Notes: generated by a model not told the origin, from the letters alone. 64,000 nt of DNA from SZAS-103 sp043747745 (GCA_043747745.1 JAYTOP010000042.1:1-64000), one strand, 5' to 3'. Positions 8,484 through 16,858 are shown, counted from the first letter of the stretch. Translations and numbers: made by a program.

Positions 8484-9932
8484 ATGTCCTACCCATCGAT
8501 GCCATCGTCCACCATCTGCGACCGTGCGCGTGCCGCGCAGGACGCGCGTTTCGACGGACTGTTCTTCACCGCCGTGCGCAGCACCGGCATTTATTGCCGA
8601 CCGGTATGTCCGGCACCGACGCCGAAGCGCAGCAACGTCTCGTACTACCCGAGCGCCGCTGCAGCGACTGCTGCCGGCTATCGGCCGTGCCTGCGTTGTC
8701 GCCCGGAACTATCGCCGGAAGCGCACGCGCGCGGTAGCGACGACACGGTGCAACGCGCGCTCGCGCTGATCGCGGACGGCGCGTTGCAGGATGCGTCGAT
8801 CGAGATGCTCGCGGCGCAGGTCGGCATCGGCTCGCGCCAGTTGCGCCGCGTGTTTCTCGCGCACACGGGTGCAACGCCGATCGCGGTGTACACGACGCGA
8901 CGCCTGCTGCTCGCGAAGCAATTGCTCACGGAGACGACGTTGCCGATCACGCAAGTCGCGCTCGCGGCGGGCTTCAACAGTTTGCGTCGCTTCAATGCGG
9001 CGTTCCTCGATGGCTGCGGCATGCCGCCAACGGCCATTCGCCGACAACGCACCGAAGCGCCGAGCGGCACGCTGACGTTGCGGCTCGGCTATCGGCCGCC
9101 GCTGGATTTCGCGGCAATGCTCGCGTTCATGGCGAAACGTTCCATCCCCGGCATCGAACGCGTGAGCGCGGACAGCTACGAGCGCGTCGTCGGCCCGACG
9201 GATGCATCGACATGGATCCGCGTGACTGCTGGGAAGGCGAAGCCGGAACTGCTGCTGGAAATCTCCGGCACCGATCCACGTGCGATCCCGGCCATCGTGC
9301 GGCGCGTACGGCGCATGTTCGACCTGGATGCGAATCTCGCGGCGGTGCATGCGGTGTTGCGCGACGAACCCCTGCTCGCAAAGGCGATCGCGAATCGGCC
9401 GGGGTTACGCGTTCCGTGCGGGTGGGACGGTTTCGAGATCGCGGTGCGCGCGGTGCTCGGTCAGCAGGTCAGCGTCGCAGGCGCGACGACGCTTGCACGA
9501 CGGCTCGTTGATGCGTTCGGAGAGCCGCGTCTGCAAGCGCGAGAAGGACTCGACCGCGCGTTCCCGACGCCACTGAATTTGCGCGACGCACCGCTGGAAA
9601 CGATCGGCCTTCCGAAATCGCGCGCCGCGACGTTGCGTTCGCTGGCCACGGCTGTCATCGAAGGCCGCGTTGCATTCAATGCTGGGCATCGCCTCGATGC
9701 GTTCGTCGAACGCATGACCATGCTGCCGGGCATCGGCGCATGGACAGCGCACTACATTGCGTTGCGCGCACTAGGCCATCCGGATGCGTTCCCCGCTGGC
9801 GACCTGGTGCTGCAACAGGTTCTTGGCGACGACAAACGCCTGAGCGAACGCGCGACCGAAGCACGCTCTCAGGCATGGCGGCCGTGGCGGGCGTATGCGG
9901 TGCTGCACTTGTGGCACCTCGCGAACGACTGA
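8484..9932 (+). CDS. Ada-type regulator fused to AlkA DNA-3-methyladenine glycosylase
   Basis: A 482-residue fusion. Residues about 10-80 are the Ada zinc/methylphosphotriester domain, with the four cysteines in GIYCRPVCPAP and YRPCLRCRPE. Residues about 90-185 are an AraC-type helix-turn-helix (IEMLAAQVGIGSRQLRRVF and AFNSLRRFNAAF). Residues about 195-482 are an AlkA glycosylase, with the helix-hairpin-helix MLPGIGAWTAHYIALRALG and the catalytic Asp in the PAGDL that follows, ending WRPWRAYAVLHLW. By family knowledge it removes alkylated bases and probably activates the alkylation-response genes. Ogt is encoded 68 bases downstream and is likely co-expressed. The O6-methylguanine transferase domain of full Ada is absent and is supplied by Ogt. 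Confidence 0.93.
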   Translation: MSYPSMPSSTICDRARAAQDARFDGLFFTAVRSTGIYCRPVCPAPTPKRSNVSYYPSAAAATAAGYRPCLRCRPELSPEAHARGSDDTVQRALALIADGALQDASIEMLAAQVGIGSRQLRRVFLAHTGATPIAVYTTRRLLLAKQLLTETTLPITQVALAAGFNSLRRFNAAFLDGCGMPPTAIRRQRTEAPSGTLTLRLGYRPPLDFAAMLAFMAKRSIPGIERVSADSYERVVGPTDASTWIRVTAGKAKPELLLEISGTDPRAIPAIVRRVRRMFDLDANLAAVHAVLRDEPLLAKAIANRPGLRVPCGWDGFEIAVRAVLGQQVSVAGATTLARRLVDAFGEPRLQAREGLDRAFPTPLNLRDAPLETIGLPKSRAATLRSLATAVIEGRVAFNAGHRLDAFVERMTMLPGIGAWTAHYIALRALGHPDAFPAGDLVLQQVLGDDKRLSERATEARSQAWRPWRAYAVLHLWHLAND

Positions 9933-10000
9933 GGTTTGAGCTGCTCCGCTTTCGCTCTTCCCATTCGCGATTCTCGATTCCCCATTCCCGGAGTTTTTCC

Positions 10001-10489
10001 ATGTGGTTCGATGCGTTCCATACGAAGATCGGTCTGCTGACCGTTGCGGCGGATGCGGCAGGAGTCCGCTACATCCTGTTCCCGGACAACAAGTACGCCG
10101 CACCGAACCGAGACGAATGGAAAAGCGACGCTGCAGCACTGCGCGAACCGCGCGAGCAATTGCTCGCGTATTTCGCTGGCGATCGAACGGAGTTCGACCT
10201 TCCGCTGGCACCGCAGGGCACGCCATTCCAGCTCAGGGTGTGGAGCGCGCTCGCACGGATTGCGTTCGGCGAAACGCGCAGCTATGCGCAGATCGCCTCG
10301 GCCATCGATGCGCCGAAAGCGGTGCGCGCGGTCGGTGCCGCGAACGGACGCAACCCGTTGCCGATCGTGCTTCCCTGCCATCGCGTGATCGGTACAAACG
10401 GCAGCCTGACTGGCTTCGGCGGCGGCTTGCCGCTCAAGCAGTTCCTGCTGGAACACGAAGGAGTGGGACAGACGCGACTTGCGCTCTAG
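10001..10489 (+). CDS. ogt: Methylated-DNA--protein-cysteine methyltransferase
   Basis: Direct reversal of O6-alkylguanine by transfer to a cysteine. The frame is open from 9740, but the start is the ATG at 10001 (GGAG ten bases before it), giving 162 residues, the usual Ogt size. Seen: the helix-turn-helix and Arg-finger region FGETRSYAQIASAI followed by 'GAANGRNPLPIVLPCHRVIG', with the acceptor Cys at about residue 126, and the closing GGLPLKQFLLEHE. It directly follows the Ada-AlkA fusion, together forming an adaptive-response module. The 68-base gap contains a tract of ATTC-rich tandem motifs (cgattctcgattccccattcccg) typical of this group's intergenic repeats. Confidence 0.95.
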   Translation: MWFDAFHTKIGLLTVAADAAGVRYILFPDNKYAAPNRDEWKSDAAALREPREQLLAYFAGDRTEFDLPLAPQGTPFQLRVWSALARIAFGETRSYAQIASAIDAPKAVRAVGAANGRNPLPIVLPCHRVIGTNGSLTGFGGGLPLKQFLLEHEGVGQTRLAL

Positions 10490-10501
10490 GCACCGCAAAA
10501 A

Positions 10502-11122
10502 TTACTTCGTCGATTGCGGGCATTCTTCCGGCAGCGATGCGATGAGTTTTGCGACATCGTCTGCGGTTGCGGCGTGCATCGGCGCGGCACCACCGTCGAA
10601 CAGCACGCGCCATTTGCCGTCCGCATCCCTGATCCAGGTCGAGATGAACTCGCCGATCTTGCAATGCCACTTCTCAATTAGATCAGGCCGCAGATCCTCT
10701 TCAAACGAAGGGCCGCGCGAGATCGCGAGGCCGCCATCGGCGCCGATTGTCACGACACCGGGCGACCAACGCAACTTGAACGACTTGCCATCGATGACCG
10801 CTTTCCAGTCATGGACGTTCGCCGCACGTCCATGCGTCGGAACAGGCGAACCAGCGCCGAATGCCGCTTGCGCATGTACGTGGTCCGCGAACGCTGCGGC
10901 GTCGTGATGCTCGACCGACGCCGCGAAACTTCGTTCGCGATTCCAGACTTCGCATTCGGCGGCGCTCATGCTTGCCTTCGAAGGTGCTGGCGTCGTAGGC
11001 AGGACAGGTTTAGTGGTCGTCGCTATTGACGGTGCAGCGCTCGTCTGAGCGAACGCGCTGGCAATCGTAAGCAGTCCACTCGAAACGATGCAAAACAGCG
11101 CAATCGGTTTCATCGTATCCAT
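10502..11122 (-). CDS. Exported protein with SnoaL/DUF4440-like domain
   Basis: The product is 206 residues from ATG 11122, chosen because AGGA lies ahead of it and a signal peptide follows (MDTMKPIALFCIVSSGLLTI then ASAFAQ). A Thr/Pro-rich linker leads to an NTF2-like domain with ERSFAASVEHHDAAAFADHV at the front and 'KWHCKIGEFISTWIRDADGK' then WRVLFDGG towards the end, the usual SnoaL/ketosteroid-isomerase-like layout. Such proteins are often lipid- or steroid-related or simply uncharacterised, and no catalytic set is clear. It lies 73 bases downstream of modB on the same strand, where modC would often be found, and may be read from the same transcript. Confidence 0.72.
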   Translation of the reverse strand: MDTMKPIALFCIVSSGLLTIASAFAQTSAAPSIATTTKPVLPTTPAPSKASMSAAECEVWNRERSFAASVEHHDAAAFADHVHAQAAFGAGSPVPTHGRAANVHDWKAVIDGKSFKLRWSPGVVTIGADGGLAISRGPSFEEDLRPDLIEKWHCKIGEFISTWIRDADGKWRVLFDGGAAPMHAATADDVAKLIASLPEECPQSTK

Positions 11123-11195
11123 CGAAAATCCTGCGGGTGATGCATCCCATGATTGCAAGATGCGTTGTTGCGGCGTGCTCACAGCGTGCCGAAAG

Positions 11196-11885
11196 TCAGC
11201 TCCGGCGACGCAGCGCGCGCCGGGTCAGCCATTCCGATGCTGCGAGCGCACCCAACGACAGCAGCACCGAGACAATCGCGAGTCGCCAGATGCCCGGTTC
11301 ACCGTTTGGCACTTGGGTGAGCGAGTGGATCGCGAGGGCGATCGTGCGCGTCTGCCCTGGAATGTTGGATACGAACGTAATGGTCGCGCCGAATTCGCCG
11401 AGTGCCTTCGCAAACGCGAGCGTGGTACCGGCCGCGATGCCGGGCAGGCTCAACGGCAAGAGCACGCGCAGGAACCGTTGCCATGCACCCGCACCGAGGC
11501 TCGCGGCGATCTCATCGAGTTCGCGCGGAATCGCTTCGATCGACAACCGCACCGAACGCACGAACAAGGGAAACGCCATGACCGCTGCAGCGATCACCGC
11601 GCCGGTCCAGCGGAACGCGATGGTGATGCCGAACCAGTGCTCAAGTCGTTCGCCAATCGCGCCATGCCGTCCGAACAGCACCAGCAGCACATATCCAGTC
11701 AGCACTGGCGGCAACACCAGAGGAAGATGGACAAGCGCGTCGAACAGGATCTTGCCGCGAAAATTCCAGCGCGCGAGCATGTAGGCAACTGCCACTGCGA
11801 ACGGCAATGCGACGATGACCGCAAATACCGCAACCCGCACCGACAGTGCGATCGCATCGGTTTCTTCGGCAGTGAACGCGATCAT
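11196..11885 (-). CDS. modB: Molybdate ABC transporter permease
   Basis: The inner-membrane permease of the molybdate importer, 229 residues with five predicted membrane helices. Seen: the first helix (SVRVAVFAVIVALPFAVAVA), the PLVLPPVLTGYVLLVLFG segment typical of ModB, and the cytoplasmic EAA loop 'ELDEIAASLGAGAWQRFLRV' that docks on the ATPase, then LPGIAAGTTLAFAKALGEFGAT. It is 17 bases downstream of modA. No ModC ATPase gene is present on either side, so the energising subunit must be encoded elsewhere or shared. Confidence 0.93.
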   Translation of the reverse strand: MIAFTAEETDAIALSVRVAVFAVIVALPFAVAVAYMLARWNFRGKILFDALVHLPLVLPPVLTGYVLLVLFGRHGAIGERLEHWFGITIAFRWTGAVIAAAVMAFPLFVRSVRLSIEAIPRELDEIAASLGAGAWQRFLRVLLPLSLPGIAAGTTLAFAKALGEFGATITFVSNIPGQTRTIALAIHSLTQVPNGEPGIWRLAIVSVLLSLGALAASEWLTRRALRRRS

Positions 11886-11902
11886 GTTGTGCGCGGCCGC
11901 AT

Positions 11903-12670
11903 TCAGCGACCGTCGATGAAGCCGGCATTGCGGAAGATCGCGGCCGCCTGCTTGCCGCGCAGGAATTCAAGAAACGCAGCCGCAGCCTTCGGATCGGAAG
12001 CGGACGTGGTGCGGGCGGCGGGATACGCGATCGCCTCATGTGTCTTGTCGGCGAAGGTCGCCAACACCTTTACCCGAGGCTCGGCGCGCGCATCGGTCAG
12101 ATAGACGATACCCAGCGGCGTATCGCCACGTGCGACGAATTCAAGCGCCGCGCGGACGTTTTCGCCCTGCGCCAGATGCGCGGATACATCATTCCAGAGC
12201 CCGAGTGCTTCGAGGGTCTGCCGCGCATATTTTCCAGCTGGAACGCTCGATGATTCCGCAACGGCGAGACGGCCGTCGGCAAGCGCAGCGAGTACATTCT
12301 TCCTTGTCGGATCGAGGTGTTGAAGTATCGAGTTCGTGGGCGCGATCAGCACCAGCATATTGCGCACCAGCACGAAGCGCGACGCCGGTTCGATGAGCTT
12401 GCGGTCCTGCAGATAGTCCATCCACTCGGTATCGGCCGAAATGAATACGTCGGCTGGCGCACCCTGTTCGATCTGCCTGGCCAGCGCAGAACTCGCTGCG
12501 TACGACACCACGACCTTGCTGTGACCTGCGGCTTCCCATGCGTGCACGCCGTTGTCGAGGCTTTCGCGCAGGCTCGCGGCAGCGAAGAGCGTCAGCGGCC
12601 GATCGGCGGCTGATGCAGTTGTGCAGCAGGTCAGCGCCAACAATGCGGCAACCCAGAGTTTCCGAAGCAT
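11903..12670 (-). CDS. modA: Molybdate ABC transporter periplasmic binding protein
   Basis: Captures molybdate (or tungstate) in the periplasm and delivers it to ModB. The ATG at 12670 puts a signal peptide directly at the N-terminus (MLRKLWVAALLALTCCTTAS); upstream in-frame starts at 12703 and 12766 add an arginine-rich, unlikely extension. The mature protein starts LTLFAAASLRESLDNG, has AASSALARQIEQGAPADVFIS and SADTEWMDYL, and ends with AAFLEFLRGKQAAAIFRNAG, all typical of ModA. 255 residues. It is the first gene of modA-modB. A TATGCTTGGG-rich stretch in front might contain its promoter. Confidence 0.92.
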   Translation of the reverse strand: MLRKLWVAALLALTCCTTASAADRPLTLFAAASLRESLDNGVHAWEAAGHSKVVVSYAASSALARQIEQGAPADVFISADTEWMDYLQDRKLIEPASRFVLVRNMLVLIAPTNSILQHLDPTRKNVLAALADGRLAVAESSSVPAGKYARQTLEALGLWNDVSAHLAQGENVRAALEFVARGDTPLGIVYLTDARAEPRVKVLATFADKTHEAIAYPAARTTSASDPKAAAAFLEFLRGKQAAAIFRNAGFIDGR

Positions 12671-12840
12671 GCGCCAACACCGATGGTAGGGTAGCCCAAG
12701 CATATCGCAGGCATCTGCTGGAGCGGCGACGCTCGGTCTGCGCGAACGCGCCATGCCTGGATCCATGCAAGCGGAGTGCTGATCGGCGCACTCCGCACGA
12801 CGAACATCAACGCATCGACGGATTCAATCGACAGGCTGTC

Positions 12841-13161
12841 TCAATGGATCGATGGATCCAGGCGACGCAGCGCATCGGCGGTCGTGGTCGCACCCGTGCG
12901 CTCGATGTCTTCACGGGAATATGCGCGGCCCGGAGCCTTTGCGCATTCGACCGCATGTTGATTGTGATCAGTCGTGATCGCATGCAAATGCGATCCGGTT
13001 TCGCGAAGGCAGAATCTGTCGGCAGATTTTTCGGCGGCAGTCTGCGTGGCCGTCTTCGTCTCGACCTTGCCTTTGTCGTCGGTGGTCGTCAAGGTTGTGG
13101 ATTGTGCAATGGCACTGCTGACGCCCATGGCGAGCAATGCGGAGATCAGGATCTTGTTCAC
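12841..13161 (-). CDS. Small exported protein with a TonB-plug-like C-terminal motif
   Basis: 106 residues, starting at a GTG (13161) with GGGAG seven bases before it. A clear signal peptide (MNKILISALLAMGVSSAIAQ) is followed by a Thr/Lys-rich segment (TTLTTTDDKGKVETKTATQT). Then come two widely spaced cysteines (FCLRETGSHLH and AVECAKAPG) and 'GRAYSREDIERTGATTTADA' LRRLDPSI. The last block has the form of the TonB-dependent receptor plug motif (SREDIERTGATTxxDALRxLPxS), but no barrel follows, because the gene ends. The protein may be a stand-alone secreted member of a family known from Xanthomonadales. Its function is unknown. Confidence 0.6.
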   Translation of the reverse strand: MNKILISALLAMGVSSAIAQSTTLTTTDDKGKVETKTATQTAAEKSADRFCLRETGSHLHAITTDHNQHAVECAKAPGRAYSREDIERTGATTTADALRRLDPSIH

Positions 13162-13337
13162 GGTCTACTCCCTGGACAAGCGAATGAATAGAACACCGCA
13201 CGTCGGCGGCCCCTTTCGATCTTTTATACGCCGGGCGCTGACCGCTGTCCCTGAACCGGGACGGGCTTGTTTATGCAGGCGTCAGCAGCATGAAGGCGAC
13301 CGCTTCCTGCATTTTCCGGCCGTCATCGGGCGCATCG

Positions 13338-14705
13338 TCACATCATGCCAGCCAGTCGCTGCACGCGAGCGCGGTAACGCGCAGCGATGTGTTCAGACGC
13401 AACATGCCGACCATCACGGACGACGCAGCGACCGCCAACGAAGACATCGCGCACCAGGTTGCGATTGCCGCTGAACAACCAACTATCGATCAGATGCGCA
13501 GGCCCGCGCGCGGCGAGTTCGGGCGCATCGGCATCCAGCACAATCCAGTCGGCGCGCTGGCCCGGCGCGAGTGCACCGAGCGCGACACCGCTGCTCGCAG
13601 CCGCACTGCGTGCGACGCCATGCAACAACGTCTCGCCAACCGATGGCAAGCGTGCATCGGCAGCGACATTGCGGCTGCGGGTGCCCAGTCGCTGCCCATA
13701 TTCGAGCCAGCGCAGTTCCTCGACCGGCGACACCGAACTGTTCGAGTCCGAACCGATGCCCCACGCGCCGCCCGCATCGAGATATGCGCGCAGCGGAAAG
13801 AGTCCATCGCCAAGGTTCGCCTCGGTGGTCGGACACAGCGCAACTGTCGCACCGCTCGCCGCGATACCGCGCAATTCGCTTTCGTCCAGATGGGTCGCAT
13901 GCACGAGCGTCCATGACGCATCCAGCGACGCGTTGTCGAGCAGCCAGCGCACTGGGCGCGAACCGCGCAACGCGATGCACTCGTCCACTTCGGCGAGTTG
14001 CTCGGCGATATGGATGTGTCGCGGCAGATCCGATGGCAACGCGGCGAGTACCGTGCAGAGCGAATCCGGCAGCACCGCGCGCAGACTGTGGAACGCCATG
14101 CCGATGCGCAGCTGCGCGTCTTCCTCGGCGCGCAGCATCTGCAGCAATCGCAGGAATGCATCGACGCTGTGCCCGAAACGCGCCTGCCTTTGCGACAATG
14201 CGCGGCCATCGAAACCACCGCGCATGTACAGCACCGGCAGCAGGGTCAGACCGATGCCGGTCTCGCGCGCCGCGGCGATCAATGCGCGCGACATCGCGGC
14301 CGGGTCAGCATACGGCTTGCCGTCGGGTGCGTGATGCAGATAGTGGAACTCGCAGACGTGCGTATAACCTGCCTGCAGCATCTCGACGTAGAGCTGCGCT
14401 GCGATCGCGTGGAGGTCGTCGGGCGTGACCAGAGCCGCGAACGCATACATCGTCTCGCGCCAGCTCCAGAACGAGTCGTGGTCACTACTGCGACGTTCCG
14501 ATAGTCCGGCCATCGCGCGCTGGAACGCGTGCGAATGCAGGTTCGCGGTGCCGGGCAGCGCCCAGCACGCGCTGTCCTCGCCAACATTCGCCGCAGCTTG
14601 CGCAACGAACAGGCCATCGGCAGCGCAGTCGAGCCGCACATCACGCGCCCAGCCATCGGGCAGCCAGGCGTTCTCGGCACTCAAACTCATTGGAGTCGTG
14701 TCCAT
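13338..14705 (-). CDS. hutF: Formimidoylglutamate deiminase
   Basis: Hydrolyses N-formimidoyl-L-glutamate to N-formyl-L-glutamate and ammonia in the five-step histidine pathway. The frame is open to 14837, but ATG 14705 (or ATG 14690) gives a normal N-terminus; 455 residues. Amidohydrolase metal site: GTANLHSHAFQRAMAGL near residue 60, with 'TLVHATHLDESELRG' and the late Asp in GIGSDSNSSVSPVEELRW. It diverges from hutI, sharing an 85-base intergenic region. HutF implies that the route finishes through a formylglutamate amidohydrolase (HutG), which is not in this window. Confidence 0.95.
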   Translation of the reverse strand: MDTTPMSLSAENAWLPDGWARDVRLDCAADGLFVAQAAANVGEDSACWALPGTANLHSHAFQRAMAGLSERRSSDHDSFWSWRETMYAFAALVTPDDLHAIAAQLYVEMLQAGYTHVCEFHYLHHAPDGKPYADPAAMSRALIAAARETGIGLTLLPVLYMRGGFDGRALSQRQARFGHSVDAFLRLLQMLRAEEDAQLRIGMAFHSLRAVLPDSLCTVLAALPSDLPRHIHIAEQLAEVDECIALRGSRPVRWLLDNASLDASWTLVHATHLDESELRGIAASGATVALCPTTEANLGDGLFPLRAYLDAGGAWGIGSDSNSSVSPVEELRWLEYGQRLGTRSRNVAADARLPSVGETLLHGVARSAAASSGVALGALAPGQRADWIVLDADAPELAARGPAHLIDSWLFSGNRNLVRDVFVGGRCVVRDGRHVASEHIAARYRARVQRLAGMM

Positions 14706-14790
14706 CCAAACAGGGTAACGGCTGCCCGCGCAGGCTGCCAGCGCGGATATGATGCGTGGATGAATCGCACCGCTTCGACCTGAGCCATCG
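14706..14790. promoter_or_regulatory. hutF/hutI divergent intergenic region
   Basis: The 85 bases between the two divergent hut genes must carry both promoters and, by analogy with other hut loci, probably an operator for a HutC-type repressor. I cannot point to a definite operator, and no hutC gene is visible in the window. Confidence 0.4.
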
Positions 14791-16014
14791 ATGCCCGCAC
14801 GCTGGGACGTCCTGCTCACCGATGCCCGCCTCGCCACATTGGCTGGCGACGCTGGCTATGGCCTGATCGAAGCCGGTGCGATCGGCTGGAAGGATGGTGC
14901 AATCGCGTTCGTCGGGTCGATGGATTCCCTGCCCGTCTCACCGGAAGCGCTCGCGCGCCACATCGAATCCGCGCACGGCGCACTGATCACACCGGGATTG
15001 ATCGATTGCCACACGCATCTGGTGTTTGCCGGCGACCGCGCGCACGAATTTGAACTGCGCCTGCAGGGCGCGAGTTACGAAGAGATCGCGAAAGCCGGCG
15101 GCGGCATCCTGTCGTCGGTACGCGCGACCCGCGCCGCAAGCGAGGACGAACTGCTCGCCGCATCGCTGCCGCGTGCACGCGCATTGCTGCGCGATGGCGT
15201 GACCACGCTGGAGATCAAGTCGGGCTACGGCCTGGATACCGAAACCGAAATGAAGATGCTGCGCGTCGCCCGACGGATCGGCGTCGCACTCGGCATCGGC
15301 GTGCGCACGACCTTCCTCGGCGCGCATGCATTGCCACCGGAATATGCAGGCCGGGCGGACGATTACATTGCCATGGTCTGCGACACCATGCTGCCTGCGG
15401 TCGTCGCAGTAGGACTCGCCGATGCGGTCGATGCGTTCTGCGAAGGCATCGGTTTCAGCCTTGCGCAGACGCAGCGCGTCTTCGATGCAGCGCAGGCGCA
15501 CGGACTGCCGGTCAAGCTGCACGCCGAACAACTGAGCCTGCTCGGCGGCGCGGCCATGGCGTCGCGTTGCGGTGCGTTGTCGGCCGATCATCTGGAATAC
15601 ATCACCGATGCCTGCGCACTGACGATGGCGCAAGCCGGCACTATCGCGGTGCTGCTGCCGGGCGCGTTCGTGTGCCTGCGCGAAACCAAGCTGCCACCGA
15701 TCGACAGCCTGCGCGCGCATGGCGTCGCGATGGCGGTCGCGACCGACTGCAATCCGGGCACGTCGCCATTGCTGTCGTTGCGACTCGCGATGGCGCTGGC
15801 CTGCGCGCAGTTCCGGCTGACGCCCGAGGAGGCGCTGCGTGGCGCGACGATCCATGCTGCGAAAGCACTTGGGCTGAACGACCGGGGATCGCTGCGCGTC
15901 GGCCAGCGCGCGGATCTGGTGCTTTGGGATGCGCGCGATCCGGCCGAACTTTGTTACTGGCTGGGCGGAACTCCTGCGCGTCGGATCGTTATCGGCGGCC
16001 GATTCGTCGAGTAG
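14791..16014 (+). CDS. hutI: Imidazolonepropionase
   Basis: Opens the ring of 4-imidazolone-5-propionate to give N-formimidoylglutamate, the step between HutU and HutF. 407 residues, full family length. Seen: the metal-binding LIDCHTHLVFAGDRAHEFEL near residue 75, 'GASYEEIAKAGGGILSSVRA', TTLEIKSGYGLDTETEMKML, HAEQLSLLGGA with the metal His, and the late Asp in AVATDCNPGTSPLLSLRLAM. The C-terminus (LNDRGSLRVGQRADLVLWDA) is typical. It is divergent from hutF; a strong hairpin terminator lies 30 bases after the stop. Confidence 0.97.
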   Translation: MPARWDVLLTDARLATLAGDAGYGLIEAGAIGWKDGAIAFVGSMDSLPVSPEALARHIESAHGALITPGLIDCHTHLVFAGDRAHEFELRLQGASYEEIAKAGGGILSSVRATRAASEDELLAASLPRARALLRDGVTTLEIKSGYGLDTETEMKMLRVARRIGVALGIGVRTTFLGAHALPPEYAGRADDYIAMVCDTMLPAVVAVGLADAVDAFCEGIGFSLAQTQRVFDAAQAHGLPVKLHAEQLSLLGGAAMASRCGALSADHLEYITDACALTMAQAGTIAVLLPGAFVCLRETKLPPIDSLRAHGVAMAVATDCNPGTSPLLSLRLAMALACAQFRLTPEEALRGATIHAAKALGLNDRGSLRVGQRADLVLWDARDPAELCYWLGGTPARRIVIGGRFVE

Positions 16015-16043
16015 TCCATTCGACGCTGCATGGATCGACGTAC

Positions 16044-16071
16044 AAAAAACCCCGCACAAAGCGGGGTTTTT
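16044..16071. terminator. Bidirectional rho-independent terminator
   Basis: An A-tract, ccccgc, a 5-base loop, gcgggg and a T-tract form a symmetrical hairpin that can end both hutI (plus) and the convergent THX gene (minus). Confidence 0.9.
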
Positions 16072-16096
16072 CATTGCGGCGCGTGGATCCCGAGCC

Positions 16097-16297
16097 TTAC
16101 TTGGCCGGAGCCTTTTTCACTACGGTCTTCGCCGGTGCCTTGGCGACGGTCTTGGCCGGAGCTTTCGCTACGGTCTTGCCTGCTGCCTTGGCTGCGGACT
16201 TCGGCGCAGCTTGGCTGACCGCGCCATGCGGACGGACGTTGCCATAGCTGCCGGCGCTGCGCTTTCCCTTCGGGGTTTTCTTGTCGCCCTTGCCCAT
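16097..16297 (-). CDS. 30S ribosomal protein THX with Ala/Lys-rich C-terminal extension
   Basis: 66 residues. The first 24 (MGKGDKKTPKGKRSAGSYGN followed by VRPH) match the THX/bTHX protein first found at the head of the Thermus 30S subunit (MGKGDKKTxKGKxxxGSYGxxRP). The second half is a repeat of K-T-V-A-K-A-P-A units (AAGKTVAKAPAKTVAKAPAK), which makes it histone-H1-like and very basic. Extended THX proteins of this kind occur in Xanthomonadales. It is monocistronic, convergent with hutI. Confidence 0.85.
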   Translation of the reverse strand: MGKGDKKTPKGKRSAGSYGNVRPHGAVSQAAPKSAAKAAGKTVAKAPAKTVAKAPAKTVVKKAPAK

Positions 16298-16371
16298 GTT
16301 CGTTCCTGCGTTGCGGTCAATGTGGCGCGTAGCCTAACACCGACGCGCCGCGAGCAACACCGAAAGCCGAC

Positions 16372-16794
16372 TCAATGCTCGCAAGCAGCGCCACGCACAT
16401 GCCCGTGCGACAGCCGCAGGTTCAGGATATGCGCCGTCGCGATCAGGCTGCCACCACAGGCCATCGCGACCGCGTGCGCAATCAGGTTTTCGTGCAGCGG
16501 CTCAATCAGCACTGCAGACCACAGCAGCGCGATGCCTGGCAGCAGGAACAGCAGCGCCCGTCCAACCCTGTGCTGGCGATAGCCAAGAATCAGGCTGGTC
16601 AGCCCCAGCACGCTCGCGAACCCAATGAAACCGTACTCGAACGTCGCGCTCCCGAACCAGGCGCCGAACGCAGGCGCGAGCACCAGCACCAGCGGCAGCG
16701 CTGCGCAGTGGATCGCGCACAGCATCGAGCCAGTCGCGCCGAGGCGATCCAGCAACTTTCTACGGCTTGGCGACGGCTGCAGGACTGCTTGCAT
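16372..16794 (-). CDS. MerC-domain inner-membrane protein
   Basis: 140 residues from ATG 16794; the longer frame to 16995 overlaps zur and has no membrane character in its added part. Four predicted helices. The first carries 'GATGSMLCAIHCAALPLVLV', with the paired cysteines that define MerC-type mercury/metal transporters. The C-terminal half has HENLIAHAVAMACGGSLIAT and ends in a His-rich tail (HILNLRLSHGHVRG). It lies 64 bases downstream of zur on the same strand, with a Zur-box-like sequence over its start, so zinc traffic is more likely than mercury resistance; that is an inference. Confidence 0.8.
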   Translation of the reverse strand: MQAVLQPSPSRRKLLDRLGATGSMLCAIHCAALPLVLVLAPAFGAWFGSATFEYGFIGFASVLGLTSLILGYRQHRVGRALLFLLPGIALLWSAVLIEPLHENLIAHAVAMACGGSLIATAHILNLRLSHGHVRGAACEH

Positions 16795-16814
16795 TGCAAC
16801 AGTATAACATTTGC
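16791..16814 (-). promoter_or_regulatory. Zur-box-like operator and -10 element of the MerC-domain gene
   Basis: On the minus strand the sequence is GCAAATGTTATACTGTTGCA followed by ATGC. AAATGTTATA equals one half of the enterobacterial Zur consensus (GAAATGTTATAnTATAACATTTC); the other half agrees at about five of ten positions. TATACT (16801-16806) would be a good -10 box and lies only six bases before the ATG, so the transcript could begin at or next to the start codon (a leaderless mRNA). Confidence 0.5.
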
Positions 16815-16858
16815 CAGCAGGCATTCGACTGCGCTCGCGGCGGCATTCGGAGACCGAT

